Source: CAYMCQ01 sp964389025 (GTDB taxonomy: Bacteria; Verrucomicrobiota; Verrucomicrobiia; Limisphaerales; CAYMCQ01). From it: a stretch of 11,182 bases of DNA. Below are positions 1-6,691 of the stretch, one piece after another. Under the pieces are notes generated by a model. That model worked only from the letters and a program-made list of their open reading frames with translations, was not told where the DNA came from and made no database searches. A program made the translations under genes and the position numbers. How positions within the stretch are numbered: position 1 is the first letter of the stretch; each line of letters opens with the position of its first letter. The stretch is taken from positions 1 through 11,182 of the forward strand of contig CAYMCQ010000103.1 of the NCBI GenBank assembly GCA_964389025.1, written 5' to 3'.

Positions 1-135
1 CACCCGCCAATACCCATGTCATCTATTCACGTGATGTCCCTGCGGGACTTTGCTCGCGCGACATTGCTCTTGACCGAGAATTTTCCCAGGCGCAAAGTCG
101 AAAGTGTGAAGCGGATCGTCAAACTTTTAGCTTAA
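1..135 (+). CDS. C-terminal end of an unidentified protein (5' truncated by window edge)
   Basis: Reading frame 1 is open from the first base of the window and closes at a TAA at 133-135, giving 44 codons. The peptide is mixed and plausible, ending in a basic amphipathic stretch (NFPRRKVESVKRIVKLLA). The stop lies 29 bp before the next plus-strand gene. I do not recognise a family in this tail, and 44 open codons in a GC-rich region can occur by chance. The spacing and composition favour a real gene end, possibly the upstream neighbour of the lipoprotein gene in one transcript. Sequence to the left would settle it. Confidence 0.4.
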   Translation, partial: HPPIPMSSIHVMSLRDFARATLLLTENFPRRKVESVKRIVKLLA

Positions 136-164
136 CCGCAGGTAAGTTCTGATCGCACTAAGCT

Positions 165-584
165 ATGAAAACAATTTCGCTATTTCTCGTTCTGACCATC
201 GCGGTAATCGCCACTGGCTGTGGAGGAATGTTCAAGGGAAAAGAAGCCGCAGAGCAGGGCGTCGCTGATTTCCACAAGCTATACAATGACGGCAAGCTCG
301 CTGAGATTTACTCCGCTGGTCACCCGAAACTCAAGAGTGCCACCACGGAAAAGCAATTTCTGGAATTCATGGGCGCTGTGCAGCGAAAACTTGGTAAGGT
401 CACGCAAACCGTAAATGCAGGATTCAATGTTCGGACATTCAATCTCACCACTACGGTTGTGTTGAACCAGAGCACGACATTCGAGCAGGGAACCGGGACG
501 GAGACTTTCACATTTCAAATGAACGGCGACAAAGCGGTTTTGGTCGGCTACAACATCAACTCGAAAGATTTGATTTTGAAATGA
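165..584 (+). CDS. Small predicted lipoprotein, function unknown
   Basis: This 139-residue protein starts with a short basic end (MK), a hydrophobic segment (residues 4-16) and a lipobox-like ATGC, with the putative lipidated Cys at position 19. It is therefore probably exported and anchored in a membrane. The mature part (about 120 residues) begins with a helical region (AAEQGVADFHKLYNDGKLAEIY) and continues with alternating beta-type segments rich in Thr. This layout resembles small DUF3887/DUF4019-like or NTF2-like secreted domains, but that is only a shape resemblance. No catalytic motif is visible. No good Shine-Dalgarno sequence precedes the ATG; AGGTAAG at 140-146 is too far away. Base composition is less GC-rich than in the enzymes to the right. 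The gene converges with the GH57 gene and shares a small hairpin with it at its 3' end. Confidence 0.8.
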   Translation: MKTISLFLVLTIAVIATGCGGMFKGKEAAEQGVADFHKLYNDGKLAEIYSAGHPKLKSATTEKQFLEFMGAVQRKLGKVTQTVNAGFNVRTFNLTTTVVLNQSTTFEQGTGTETFTFQMNGDKAVLVGYNINSKDLILK

Positions 585-607
585 GGCTTACTCCAAGATT
601 AGCCTCA
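582..607. terminator. Possible bidirectional terminator hairpin between convergent genes
   Basis: TGAGGCT (582-588, including the stop codon of the lipoprotein gene) pairs with AGCCTCA (601-607) across a 12-nt loop. It sits in the 38-bp gap between two converging genes, where a shared terminator would be expected. Neither side carries a strong T tract (GAAATTTGCTGTT on the plus side), so a Rho-independent function is only plausible. Confidence 0.4.
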
Positions 608-622
608 GAAATTTGCTGTTCA

Positions 623-2338
623 TTACACCCAATACCTCCACTCCACGTCCGGAAAAATATTGTCCGTCTCCTCGATTTGCTTCAGCCAGTTTTCATTCAC
701 GCGCGTGGTGGTGAGTTGTTCGTGAAGTGAAATGAAGCGCAGCAGGTGGTCAGTCACGCGTTTGCGCGCGTAGTCGGGACTCGTGCCGGTGCGCAGGATG
801 AACGGCCAATCGCTGGATTGCGCGAGCAGCAATTCGCGCGCGGCTTGTTTGATGGCGCGGTCTTGCAGGGCAGAAGGGTTCTTAATCTTAACCTTTCTCT
901 TAATCTTACTCTGCGATTTCCCTGAGGGATTACGATTAAGATTAGGATTAAGATTAAGACCCGAAAAGGCCCGCGCCAAATCCGTCATCCGTTCCTGCGC
1001 GATTTGCAGGTGCGGATAAATCCACTCGTTCTTTTCGTTCAGCCAGACGCGCCAATAACCTTCCTCGCCCCAACTCGACGCGCCCGGCTGCGCGACTTGT
1101 TGCGTCGGGTTCTCGCGCAAATATTCCTGCGGCGTCGCCAGCACGAAAGTTTTCTGGTCGTAAACAGCCTTGCGCACGAACCAATTCAAAAACTCCGGCC
1201 CTTCATACCACCAATGACCGAACAATTCCGCATCATACGGCGACACCACCAGCGGCGGCCTGTCCATGATTTTCGCGACGTGCTGGATTTGTTTGATTCG
1301 CTCGTTGAGAAAATGATTCGCGTGTTCATCGGCGGCGTGAAGCGCAGAGTTGCGGTCATAGACTTGTTTGTCGCCCGAGCCTGTGATCCGAAAATATTTC
1401 AGGCCCGTGAACCCACGATGTTCCGGCGACGGCAAATAATTTTTCACGTAATCGAAATCGAGATCGAACCCAACGTCGCGGTAGAAATCGCGATAGCGCG
1501 CGTCGCCGGGATAACCTTCCTGCTTGCTCCAGACCTGCCGCGCGGAATCGAGGTCGCGCCCGAACGCGGCGATGCCGTTGGGCGTGAACACCGGCGCGAA
1601 CACGCCGTAGCGCGGACGCGGTCGCGCGTGAAGAATCCCGTGCGTGTCCGTGATGAACCAGCGGATGTTCGCCTCCTGCAACACGCTTTCGACGCCGTCC
1701 ACGTAAGCGCATTCCGGCAGCCAGATGCCGCGCGGCTCGCGTCCGAAACAATGTGTGTAATGGTCGCGCGCGACGAGAATTTGCGCGCGCAACGATGGAT
1801 TAGTGGCACGGGCATCTTGCCCGTGTGTTCCTGTTTTTGAACTCGCGGGCGAGACGCCCGCGCCACTAGTTATCAGCGGCAGCAACGCATGCGTGGCCGC
1901 GCTGGTGATGATCTCCAATTTGCCCGCGTCCTGAAATTTTCGGAACGCGCCGACAAGGTTTTGCCCGCAGGCATTCCACGTGTCGCGAACCGTCGTGAAG
2001 CGATGATGATACATCCACGCCAGTTCGTGGAACGCGCGGTCCCAGTGCGTGCGATGAATTTCCTTCTCCGCAAGTTCGATAAGTCCGTCGAGATGGCGCG
2101 AGTAGCGTTCGCGCAGGAGCGGGTCGAGCAGCATCGAGCAAAGCGTCGGTGTGAGCGTGAGTGTGAGCCGCGACTCGACGCCGTCGTGCAGCCAGCCGTC
2201 CATGATTTGGATGAGCGGGACGTAAGTCTCGGTGATGGCTTCGAACAGCCAGTTCTCCTCCAGAAATTTTTCGTGCTCGGGATGGCGCACGAACGGAAGG
2301 TGGGCGTGGAGGATTAAGCTGAGATACCCTTGGCTCAT
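623..2338 (-). CDS. GH57 1,4-alpha-glucan branching enzyme
   Basis: This is a cytoplasmic glycogen-branching enzyme of glycoside hydrolase family 57, which cleaves alpha-1,4-glucan and re-attaches the piece as an alpha-1,6 branch. The conserved GH57 regions appear in order: HAHLPFVRHPE (11-21), the TSAATHALLPL region (145-155), WLPECAY (206-212) with predicted nucleophile Glu209, and SPYDAELFGHWW (366-377) with predicted acid/base Asp369. The YDAELFGHWW form and the final DNIFPDVEWRYW are typical of the AmyC/TTHA1902-type branching enzymes rather than alpha-amylases. Length is 571 residues. Removing two repeat-derived inserts (residues 157-179 and 461-486) leaves about 522, the usual size of the short bacterial type. 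No helix-hairpin-helix tail as in the archaeal enzymes is seen. The gene lies 21 bp downstream of a lipoprotein gene. The ATG has no evident Shine-Dalgarno, but the sequence right after it matches the family N-terminus. No other glycogen gene is in the window. Confidence 0.93.
   Translation of the reverse strand: MSQGYLSLILHAHLPFVRHPEHEKFLEENWLFEAITETYVPLIQIMDGWLHDGVESRLTLTLTPTLCSMLLDPLLRERYSRHLDGLIELAEKEIHRTHWDRAFHELAWMYHHRFTTVRDTWNACGQNLVGAFRKFQDAGKLEIITSAATHALLPLITSGAGVSPASSKTGTHGQDARATNPSLRAQILVARDHYTHCFGREPRGIWLPECAYVDGVESVLQEANIRWFITDTHGILHARPRPRYGVFAPVFTPNGIAAFGRDLDSARQVWSKQEGYPGDARYRDFYRDVGFDLDFDYVKNYLPSPEHRGFTGLKYFRITGSGDKQVYDRNSALHAADEHANHFLNERIKQIQHVAKIMDRPPLVVSPYDAELFGHWWYEGPEFLNWFVRKAVYDQKTFVLATPQEYLRENPTQQVAQPGASSWGEEGYWRVWLNEKNEWIYPHLQIAQERMTDLARAFSGLNLNPNLNRNPSGKSQSKIKRKVKIKNPSALQDRAIKQAARELLLAQSSDWPFILRTGTSPDYARKRVTDHLLRFISLHEQLTTTRVNENWLKQIEETDNIFPDVEWRYWV
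881..958. repeat. Inverted pair of hexamer arrays inside the GH57 gene
   Basis: The right half (928-958) is five hexamers of GATTAN (mostly GATTAA) in tandem. The left half (881-910) is five hexamers of mostly CTTAAT/CTTAAC type, its imperfect reverse complement. They meet around a small TCCC-TGA-GGGA hairpin (919-929). For example CTTAATCTTA at 881-890 pairs exactly with 949-958. The unit stays in frame and encodes residues 461-486 of the branching enzyme, an Asn/Leu/Lys-rich low-complexity peptide unlike the rest of the protein. It lies between the catalytic domain and the C-terminal helices. Confidence 0.85.
1801..1870. repeat. 70-bp two-hairpin palindromic element inside the GH57 gene
   Basis: The ends are inverted repeats, TAGTGGC (1801-1807) and GCCACTA (1862-1868). 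Inside are two perfect 8-bp hairpins with 3-nt loops: CACGGGCA/TGCCCGTG (1807-1814 with 1818-1825) and CGCGGGCG/CGCCCGCG (1844-1851 with 1855-1862). TTA occurs at both edges (1800-1802 and 1870-1872), which could be a target duplication or chance. On the minus strand it encodes residues 157-179 of the branching enzyme (…GVSPASSKTGTHGQDARAT), in frame, between GH57 conserved regions 2 and 3. I recall similar GQDARAT peptides from verrucomicrobial predicted proteins; this is unverified memory. Confidence 0.88.
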
Positions 2339-2359
2339 CGCAAAAGAAAAATGAAACCT

Positions 2360-2803
2360 TCACTTAACTGGATCAATCACAAGTTTCGCTTCAGTGAAAG
2401 ACGTAATCACAAATGTAACATGGTAATGGCCACCAACAGAAAGCTGTCGTAGTGCGGAGACGTCAATAGGTATAACGTAAGCCTTTCTTTTTTCCAAAGC
2501 AGTTCTATCCATTGGCAGCGCGTGAAGTTTTCTGTCGTTGTCGTCGACGAACTCTAAGGTTGCAATGTTTGTTTTTACCAATTTTGGAAGTCCAGCATCA
2601 TAATGTTTCGCGCCCGCGCCAGGCGGCAAAATTCCGGCGCGGATTTCACCACTGCCCCAGACTACACTCACCCAATCCAGATAATTAGTGCTATCGTTGC
2701 GGATGGAAACATCAACCGTCGCCTGAGGATGAAGAGAATTACAGCCAGTGGCGATAATAATCAGGCAAGGCACCGCGATTAGTAGTTCAAAGCGAAAGCG
2801 CAT
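2360..2803 (-). CDS. Small predicted lipoprotein, function unknown
   Basis: This 147-residue protein has a basic start (MRFRF), a hydrophobic segment (residues 7-18) and an ATGC lipobox with putative lipidated Cys21. The mature part looks like an all-beta domain: VDVSIRNDS, WVSVVWGSG, GILPPGAGAKHYDAG, ATLEFVDDND and a closing HYHVTFVI strand region. I do not recognise a family or any catalytic residues. It lies 21 bp upstream of the branching enzyme on the same strand and 107 bp downstream of the ATPase, so it may be co-transcribed with the branching enzyme without any functional link. The region is visibly less GC-rich than the flanking enzyme genes, which may mean weaker codon selection or later acquisition. 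The start is chosen for its position just before the signal peptide; no clear Shine-Dalgarno is present. Confidence 0.8.
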   Translation of the reverse strand: MRFRFELLIAVPCLIIIATGCNSLHPQATVDVSIRNDSTNYLDWVSVVWGSGEIRAGILPPGAGAKHYDAGLPKLVKTNIATLEFVDDNDRKLHALPMDRTALEKRKAYVIPIDVSALRQLSVGGHYHVTFVITSFTEAKLVIDPVK

Positions 2804-2910
2804 TGGAGTAATTACGCCACCGCTTCCACCTTCGGCTTTTCATTAGTGATCACAGCTACATTTTCCCTTGGGAAAAAACTTAATCAAGCCCGCACTGCGC
2901 CAAAGAAGAT

Positions 2911-5247
2911 TCAAGAAAACTTCCGCCACCGCAATCGCAATGCGTTTCCGATCACGATCAAATCCGACAAGCCCATCGCCGCCGCGCAAAGCACCGGGCT
3001 CATAAAACCCAATGCTGCCAGCGGAATCGCAGCCGCGTTGTAGAAAAATGCCCAGAACAAATTCTGTTTGATCGTCCGCAACGTTGCCCGCGCCAGCGCC
3101 AGACTTTCTGGCACCGCTTCGATCTCCGACCGCAGCAAAATGATGTCCGCCGCCTCGCGCGCGATGTCGCTCGCACGGCTCACGGCGATCCCCAAGTCCG
3201 CCTGCTCCAGCGCGGGCGCGTCGTTGATGCCGTCGCCGACGAAGGCAACGCGCTCGCCCTGCGCCTGAAGTTTTTTCACGAACTCTGCCTTCTGCTCCGG
3301 CTTAATTTCGGCAAATACATTTTCCGCATTTATGCCAACTTGTTTGGCTATGGCGGCGGCGGTTTGCGGGTTGTCGCCGGTGAGGAGAAATGTTTTCAGC
3401 CCTTGATTTTGCAAGTGCCATACAACTTTTGACGCATTGGTTTTCAGAAAGTCTCTCAAGCCAAACATTCCAATAAGCGAATCACCCTGCGCCAGACCAA
3501 CCAGCGTTGCCCCGTCTGCCTTCCACTTTTCAACCAACGCTTCGCCATCGGGAATTTTGATTCCGCAGGCCCGAAGCCAAGACAATGAACCGAGACGGAC
3601 AACTTCCCTGCTGGCGCTTTCAGAATTCAAATTTGCCTGCACTCCTGAACCGGAAATCTCCTGCCAGTTCTGGAGCTCAATTTTGCCACTAGAAAGCCCC
3701 GCTAAAACTTTGCTTATCGGATGACTAGATGGCCGCGCCAAAGCTCCTGCCATTTCTTGTGCTTGTTGAATGGATTGTTTCGAGTCGGTGGGAGTCCATG
3801 GTCCAACCATGGCAAGCTCACCACTGGTCAAGGTTCCTGTTTTATCCAGGACAATCGCCGTAATCCTCCCCGCTTTTTCCAGCGCCACGCCGTCGCGGAT
3901 CAAAATCCCGCGCCGCGCTGCCGCGTTTGAGCCGGCCATGATCGCCGCAGGTGTCGCCAAGCCCATCGCGCACGGACACGCCACGATCAAAACCGCCGCC
4001 GCGATAATGAATCCTGCTGCTGCTCCGATTGGCGGATGCGCCGTCCAAAGATGCGGCGCGAGCGATGTGAAAACTTTCAGCGCAGATTCCTGCGCTAATC
4101 CCCACCAAAGTCCAGCCACCAGCGCGATGACCACAACGACTGGCACAAACACACTGCTTACCCGGTCGGCGAGACGCTGGATGTTCGCGCGGCTGGTTTG
4201 CGCGCGCTGGACTGCGGCGATGATATTCGCGAGCGCCGTGGCTTCGCCCGTCGCAGTGACGCGAATGACGAGACGTCCGTTCAGATTCACCGTGCCGGCG
4301 AAAACTTGCTCGCCGGTTTTTTTGTCGGCGGGAATGGATTCGCCGGTGAGCATGGATTCGTCAACGGCGGATTCGCCTTCGGTGATTTCGCCATCGGTCG
4401 GGACGTGGTCGCCGGGGCGCAATGAGATGAAATCTCCTATTTGCAAATCAGCTACGGCAATGTCCGTCTCCATAGCCGATAGTCGATTGCTAATCGCCGA
4501 TTCAGAAAAGGACAGCTTGCGTATATCAAAAAATTCAGCATCGGATTTCTGTGTTTCCTTTGTCTTCTGAATTCTTCTCGCAGTTTGTGGCGCGAGATGC
4601 AGCAGCTTTTTTAACGCAGCGGAAGCCTGTGAGCTTGCGCGCGATTCCAGCCAATGCCCGACGCTGATGAGCGTGATGATTGCAGCCGCTTCCATGAAAT
4701 AGAGATGTCCTGGCAAGCGTGTGAACAACGCCCACGCGCTGAAACCAAACGCAGTCGTCGAGCCAAGCGCCACGAGCGTGTCCATGTTCGCGCTGCGGAC
4801 TTTGAGCTGCTGCCACGCGCCGCGATAAAACTGCGAGCCGGGAAAAGTTTGCACGACCGTTGCAAGCGCGAACGCCAGCCATTGAAACCAGCGCTCCATC
4901 CCCAAGCCGAAAATCCATTCGCCGGCCATCAACGGCAATGTTCCGAGCAAACCGATCCACAAATTCAGCTTCCACTTCGCGAGTTTGTGTTCGCCGTGCT
5001 CGTGCGCTTCGATGGCCTTCGCGCCATAACCGGCTTGCTCGATTGAGCGGATGACGGCGGGCGTGTCTGTCTTGTCCGAGGCCCAGTGGACTTCGGCCCG
5101 TTGCGTGTCGAGGCTCACATCGGCATGTCGCACACCCGGAGTTTTTTGGATCGCTTCCGCGACGTGGCGCGCGCAATTGCTGCACGTCATGCCGGTCACG
5201 GCCAGCTTTGTGGCTGGAGCAGGCGGTGTTTTTGTTTCAGCAGTCAT
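2911..5247 (-). CDS. copA: Copper-type heavy-metal P1B ATPase (CopA-like)
   Basis: This 778-residue inner-membrane ATPase probably exports Cu(I) from the cytosol. The order is: one N-terminal heavy-metal-binding domain with GMTCSNC (19-25, Cys22 and Cys25); a short His-rich linker (AHEHGEH, 81-87); four membrane segments; the actuator TGES (301-304); the ion site CPC (424-426); phosphorylation motif DKTGTLT (Asp468); the nucleotide-domain His-Pro (509-510); and GDGINDAP (671-678). The TM7 signature N-x6-YN-x4-P is complete (Asn729, Tyr736, Asn737, Pro742), which points to the Cu(I) subgroup. The TM8 signature is altered: MGLSD (758-762) where MxxSS is usual. The loop between TM5 and TM6 (about 385-408) is rather long. 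The actuator region contains an extra, low-complexity segment (about 226-262) that includes a degenerate repeat. No copper regulator or chaperone gene is adjacent. The 123 bp upstream of the start hold no promoter I trust. Confidence 0.93.
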   Translation of the reverse strand: MTAETKTPPAPATKLAVTGMTCSNCARHVAEAIQKTPGVRHADVSLDTQRAEVHWASDKTDTPAVIRSIEQAGYGAKAIEAHEHGEHKLAKWKLNLWIGLLGTLPLMAGEWIFGLGMERWFQWLAFALATVVQTFPGSQFYRGAWQQLKVRSANMDTLVALGSTTAFGFSAWALFTRLPGHLYFMEAAAIITLISVGHWLESRASSQASAALKKLLHLAPQTARRIQKTKETQKSDAEFFDIRKLSFSESAISNRLSAMETDIAVADLQIGDFISLRPGDHVPTDGEITEGESAVDESMLTGESIPADKKTGEQVFAGTVNLNGRLVIRVTATGEATALANIIAAVQRAQTSRANIQRLADRVSSVFVPVVVVIALVAGLWWGLAQESALKVFTSLAPHLWTAHPPIGAAAGFIIAAAVLIVACPCAMGLATPAAIMAGSNAAARRGILIRDGVALEKAGRITAIVLDKTGTLTSGELAMVGPWTPTDSKQSIQQAQEMAGALARPSSHPISKVLAGLSSGKIELQNWQEISGSGVQANLNSESASREVVRLGSLSWLRACGIKIPDGEALVEKWKADGATLVGLAQGDSLIGMFGLRDFLKTNASKVVWHLQNQGLKTFLLTGDNPQTAAAIAKQVGINAENVFAEIKPEQKAEFVKKLQAQGERVAFVGDGINDAPALEQADLGIAVSRASDIAREAADIILLRSEIEAVPESLALARATLRTIKQNLFWAFFYNAAAIPLAALGFMSPVLCAAAMGLSDLIVIGNALRLRWRKFS
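4475..4502. repeat. Degenerate heptamer array inside the P-type ATPase gene
   Basis: Four consecutive 7-bp units fit the consensus GYYRATH on the plus strand (first unit GCCGATA, last unit GCCGATT). They encode the residues around SESAISNRLSAM (248-259) of the ATPase. This lies in a segment of roughly 25-30 residues more than P1B ATPases normally have between TARRI (222-226) and the LQIGD strand (268-272). The remainder of the extra segment is Lys/Thr-rich. The units are degenerate, so common origin with the exact heptamer array in hisS is only a suggestion. Confidence 0.55.
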
Positions 5248-5370
5248 GGCCGCGCTTCTGAAGTTACGCGAACGAGGGGAGAAGTCGAGTTTGCACTGCG
5301 CGAGCCGATTTTGCAGCCGTGACTGTCTGCGGTAAAAGTAAAAATGAATCCAGGTTTTTGACTACGGTCG

Positions 5371-6642
5371 CTAGCGGCCATACCAACCGCACAATTTCCC
5401 AATGTCATCAAACCGCGACAGGATGCGGACGCGAAGCCGGGAATTGTTCGAGCCAAGCGCAGGCGAATAGCCGTGATGATGGTCGGCGACGGAAATGGCG
5501 CGGGCGATGTCGTCGGCTTGAAGCGTGTGGCGGCCGTCGCCAGCCGCCAGCCACCGCGCGAGCCAAAGCGTGACCGGAAACATCAGCGCAAGATTCCGAA
5601 ATCCTTCGATGAGCGGAAGATTGTAGTAAGCCGCTCCGCAAAAATGGATGCCCTGAATCTTCACGCGAAAGTAGCGGGTGAAAATCTCCTCAGCTTCAGC
5701 GGGAATTCCGCCGAACGGTTTTCCCAGCGAATAAAATGAAACTGATTTGAAAACATCCTGGATCGGCGGAGCTTTGCCAACGCCCATGGAAAATTTCATG
5801 GCCGCGCGCAGCAATTTCCACCGATAGCGCCCGGCTGACTCCAGATGGAGCACGGTGTCGCGCCGCGCGTATTGAAGCACGAGTGTGCGAAAAAGCATCT
5901 TGCCGAGGCGGCTCGGCGCGGGAAGACCTTCAATGTTTGTCGGAACTTTGTCTTTGGCCGCTTCTGCAAGGACATTCAAAATCTCGTCCAAGTCTGCGCC
6001 TGCGATGTTGTCGAATTGCGCTTTCTCAACCAGACGCAACCAAAAAAGCGCGCGCAGAAGTTTCACGGCGACCGGCACGTTCAATTCGGCGAGCGTCGCA
6101 TCGAGGCGGGCGACGAACCGCAGGAAGTCCGGCCATTCGGGATGAGTGCTTGCGATGATTGCCGGCGCTGGAATTGTTTCCGCGCCTGCCGGAACTACGG
6201 CCTCCGCGATTTTTTTGATGTCAGCGGCTTGCTGCGAAACCGCCTTTCCATGATTGGCAACTGCGGAGGGGCAACTGAAACGCAAACTCAACACCACTTT
6301 TTTTCCAGCAGGATGAAACGCGTAGGGGAAAATGCGGCAGGCAAGCGGCTTGGCTTCTTCGCCGAACTTCGCGTGGATTTTGCAAAGCCCTTTCGAGTCG
6401 AGAAAGACGCACGAGCCGTCATTTTGATGCGCGAGGCGATAACGCATTTTCCCCTTTGGCTTGTCCAGCGGGACAAAAATGGTTTGCCCGCCCGGAATTC
6501 CGTCGGCTTCAGTCCAGCGTTGCTTTTCAATTCGTTTCCGTTCATCAGCAGTGATTTCAATGGCGTGGTGCCGGCAGCAACTGCCGCATTGGTGGCAGCT
6601 CCAGTTTTGGATCGTCGGCAGTTCGACACGCGGACTCGGCAT
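5371..6642 (-). CDS. YkgJ-type cysteine-cluster protein (CxxCxxCC, putative metal binding)
   Basis: The N-terminus carries the cluster C16-x2-C19-x2-C22-C23 (SCHQCGSCCRHH), followed by further conserved-looking cysteines at 78 (DGSCVFL), 87 (GLCKIHAKFG), 102 (PLACRIFPY) and 124 (RFSCPS). This is the pattern of the YkgJ/COG0727 family, described as zinc- or iron-chelating; the FliB flagellin lysine-methylase group shares related cysteine patterns. The cysteine domain fills about the first 130 residues. The other ~290 are a mostly helical region I cannot assign. Total length 423 is much longer than simple YkgJ proteins (around 100-250) and near FliB length, but no flagellar gene is present. It lies 49 bp downstream of hisS on the same strand. 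The biochemical role is unknown; metal binding is an inference from the family. No Shine-Dalgarno precedes the ATG, so the start is moderately sure. Confidence 0.82.
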   Translation of the reverse strand: MPSPRVELPTIQNWSCHQCGSCCRHHAIEITADERKRIEKQRWTEADGIPGGQTIFVPLDKPKGKMRYRLAHQNDGSCVFLDSKGLCKIHAKFGEEAKPLACRIFPYAFHPAGKKVVLSLRFSCPSAVANHGKAVSQQAADIKKIAEAVVPAGAETIPAPAIIASTHPEWPDFLRFVARLDATLAELNVPVAVKLLRALFWLRLVEKAQFDNIAGADLDEILNVLAEAAKDKVPTNIEGLPAPSRLGKMLFRTLVLQYARRDTVLHLESAGRYRWKLLRAAMKFSMGVGKAPPIQDVFKSVSFYSLGKPFGGIPAEAEEIFTRYFRVKIQGIHFCGAAYYNLPLIEGFRNLALMFPVTLWLARWLAAGDGRHTLQADDIARAISVADHHHGYSPALGSNNSRLRVRILSRFDDIGKLCGWYGR

Positions 6643-6691
6643 AGAACTGGGAGATTATCGGGAGTCGCGCAATTGGCCAGACAACTTCGAC

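Noticed and set aside
70..98. TTGACC with a 17-nt spacer and CAAAGT as a promoter for the first lipoprotein
   Set aside because: The -10 is very poor and the site lies within the probable coding end of the preceding gene.
1004..1840. A 278-codon open frame antisense to the GH57 gene
   Set aside because: The GH57 catalytic motifs are on the other strand and the antisense peptide is an Arg-rich shadow.
1801..1870. An intein or self-splicing intron in the GH57 gene
   Set aside because: The insert is only about 23 codons, far too short for either, and lacks splice-junction residues; it is an in-frame palindromic repeat.
2804..2910. A short minus-strand reading frame ending in NEKPKVEAVA before a TAA
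   Set aside because: Only about 21 codons lie between stops and no start or partner is seen; it could be the remnant of a gene tail but cannot be supported.
5371..6642. Calling the cysteine-cluster protein a flagellin lysine-N-methylase (FliB)
   Set aside because: Length and the Cys cluster are compatible, but the Cys spacing I remember for FliB differs and no flagellar gene is present, so only the wider YkgJ-type label is used.
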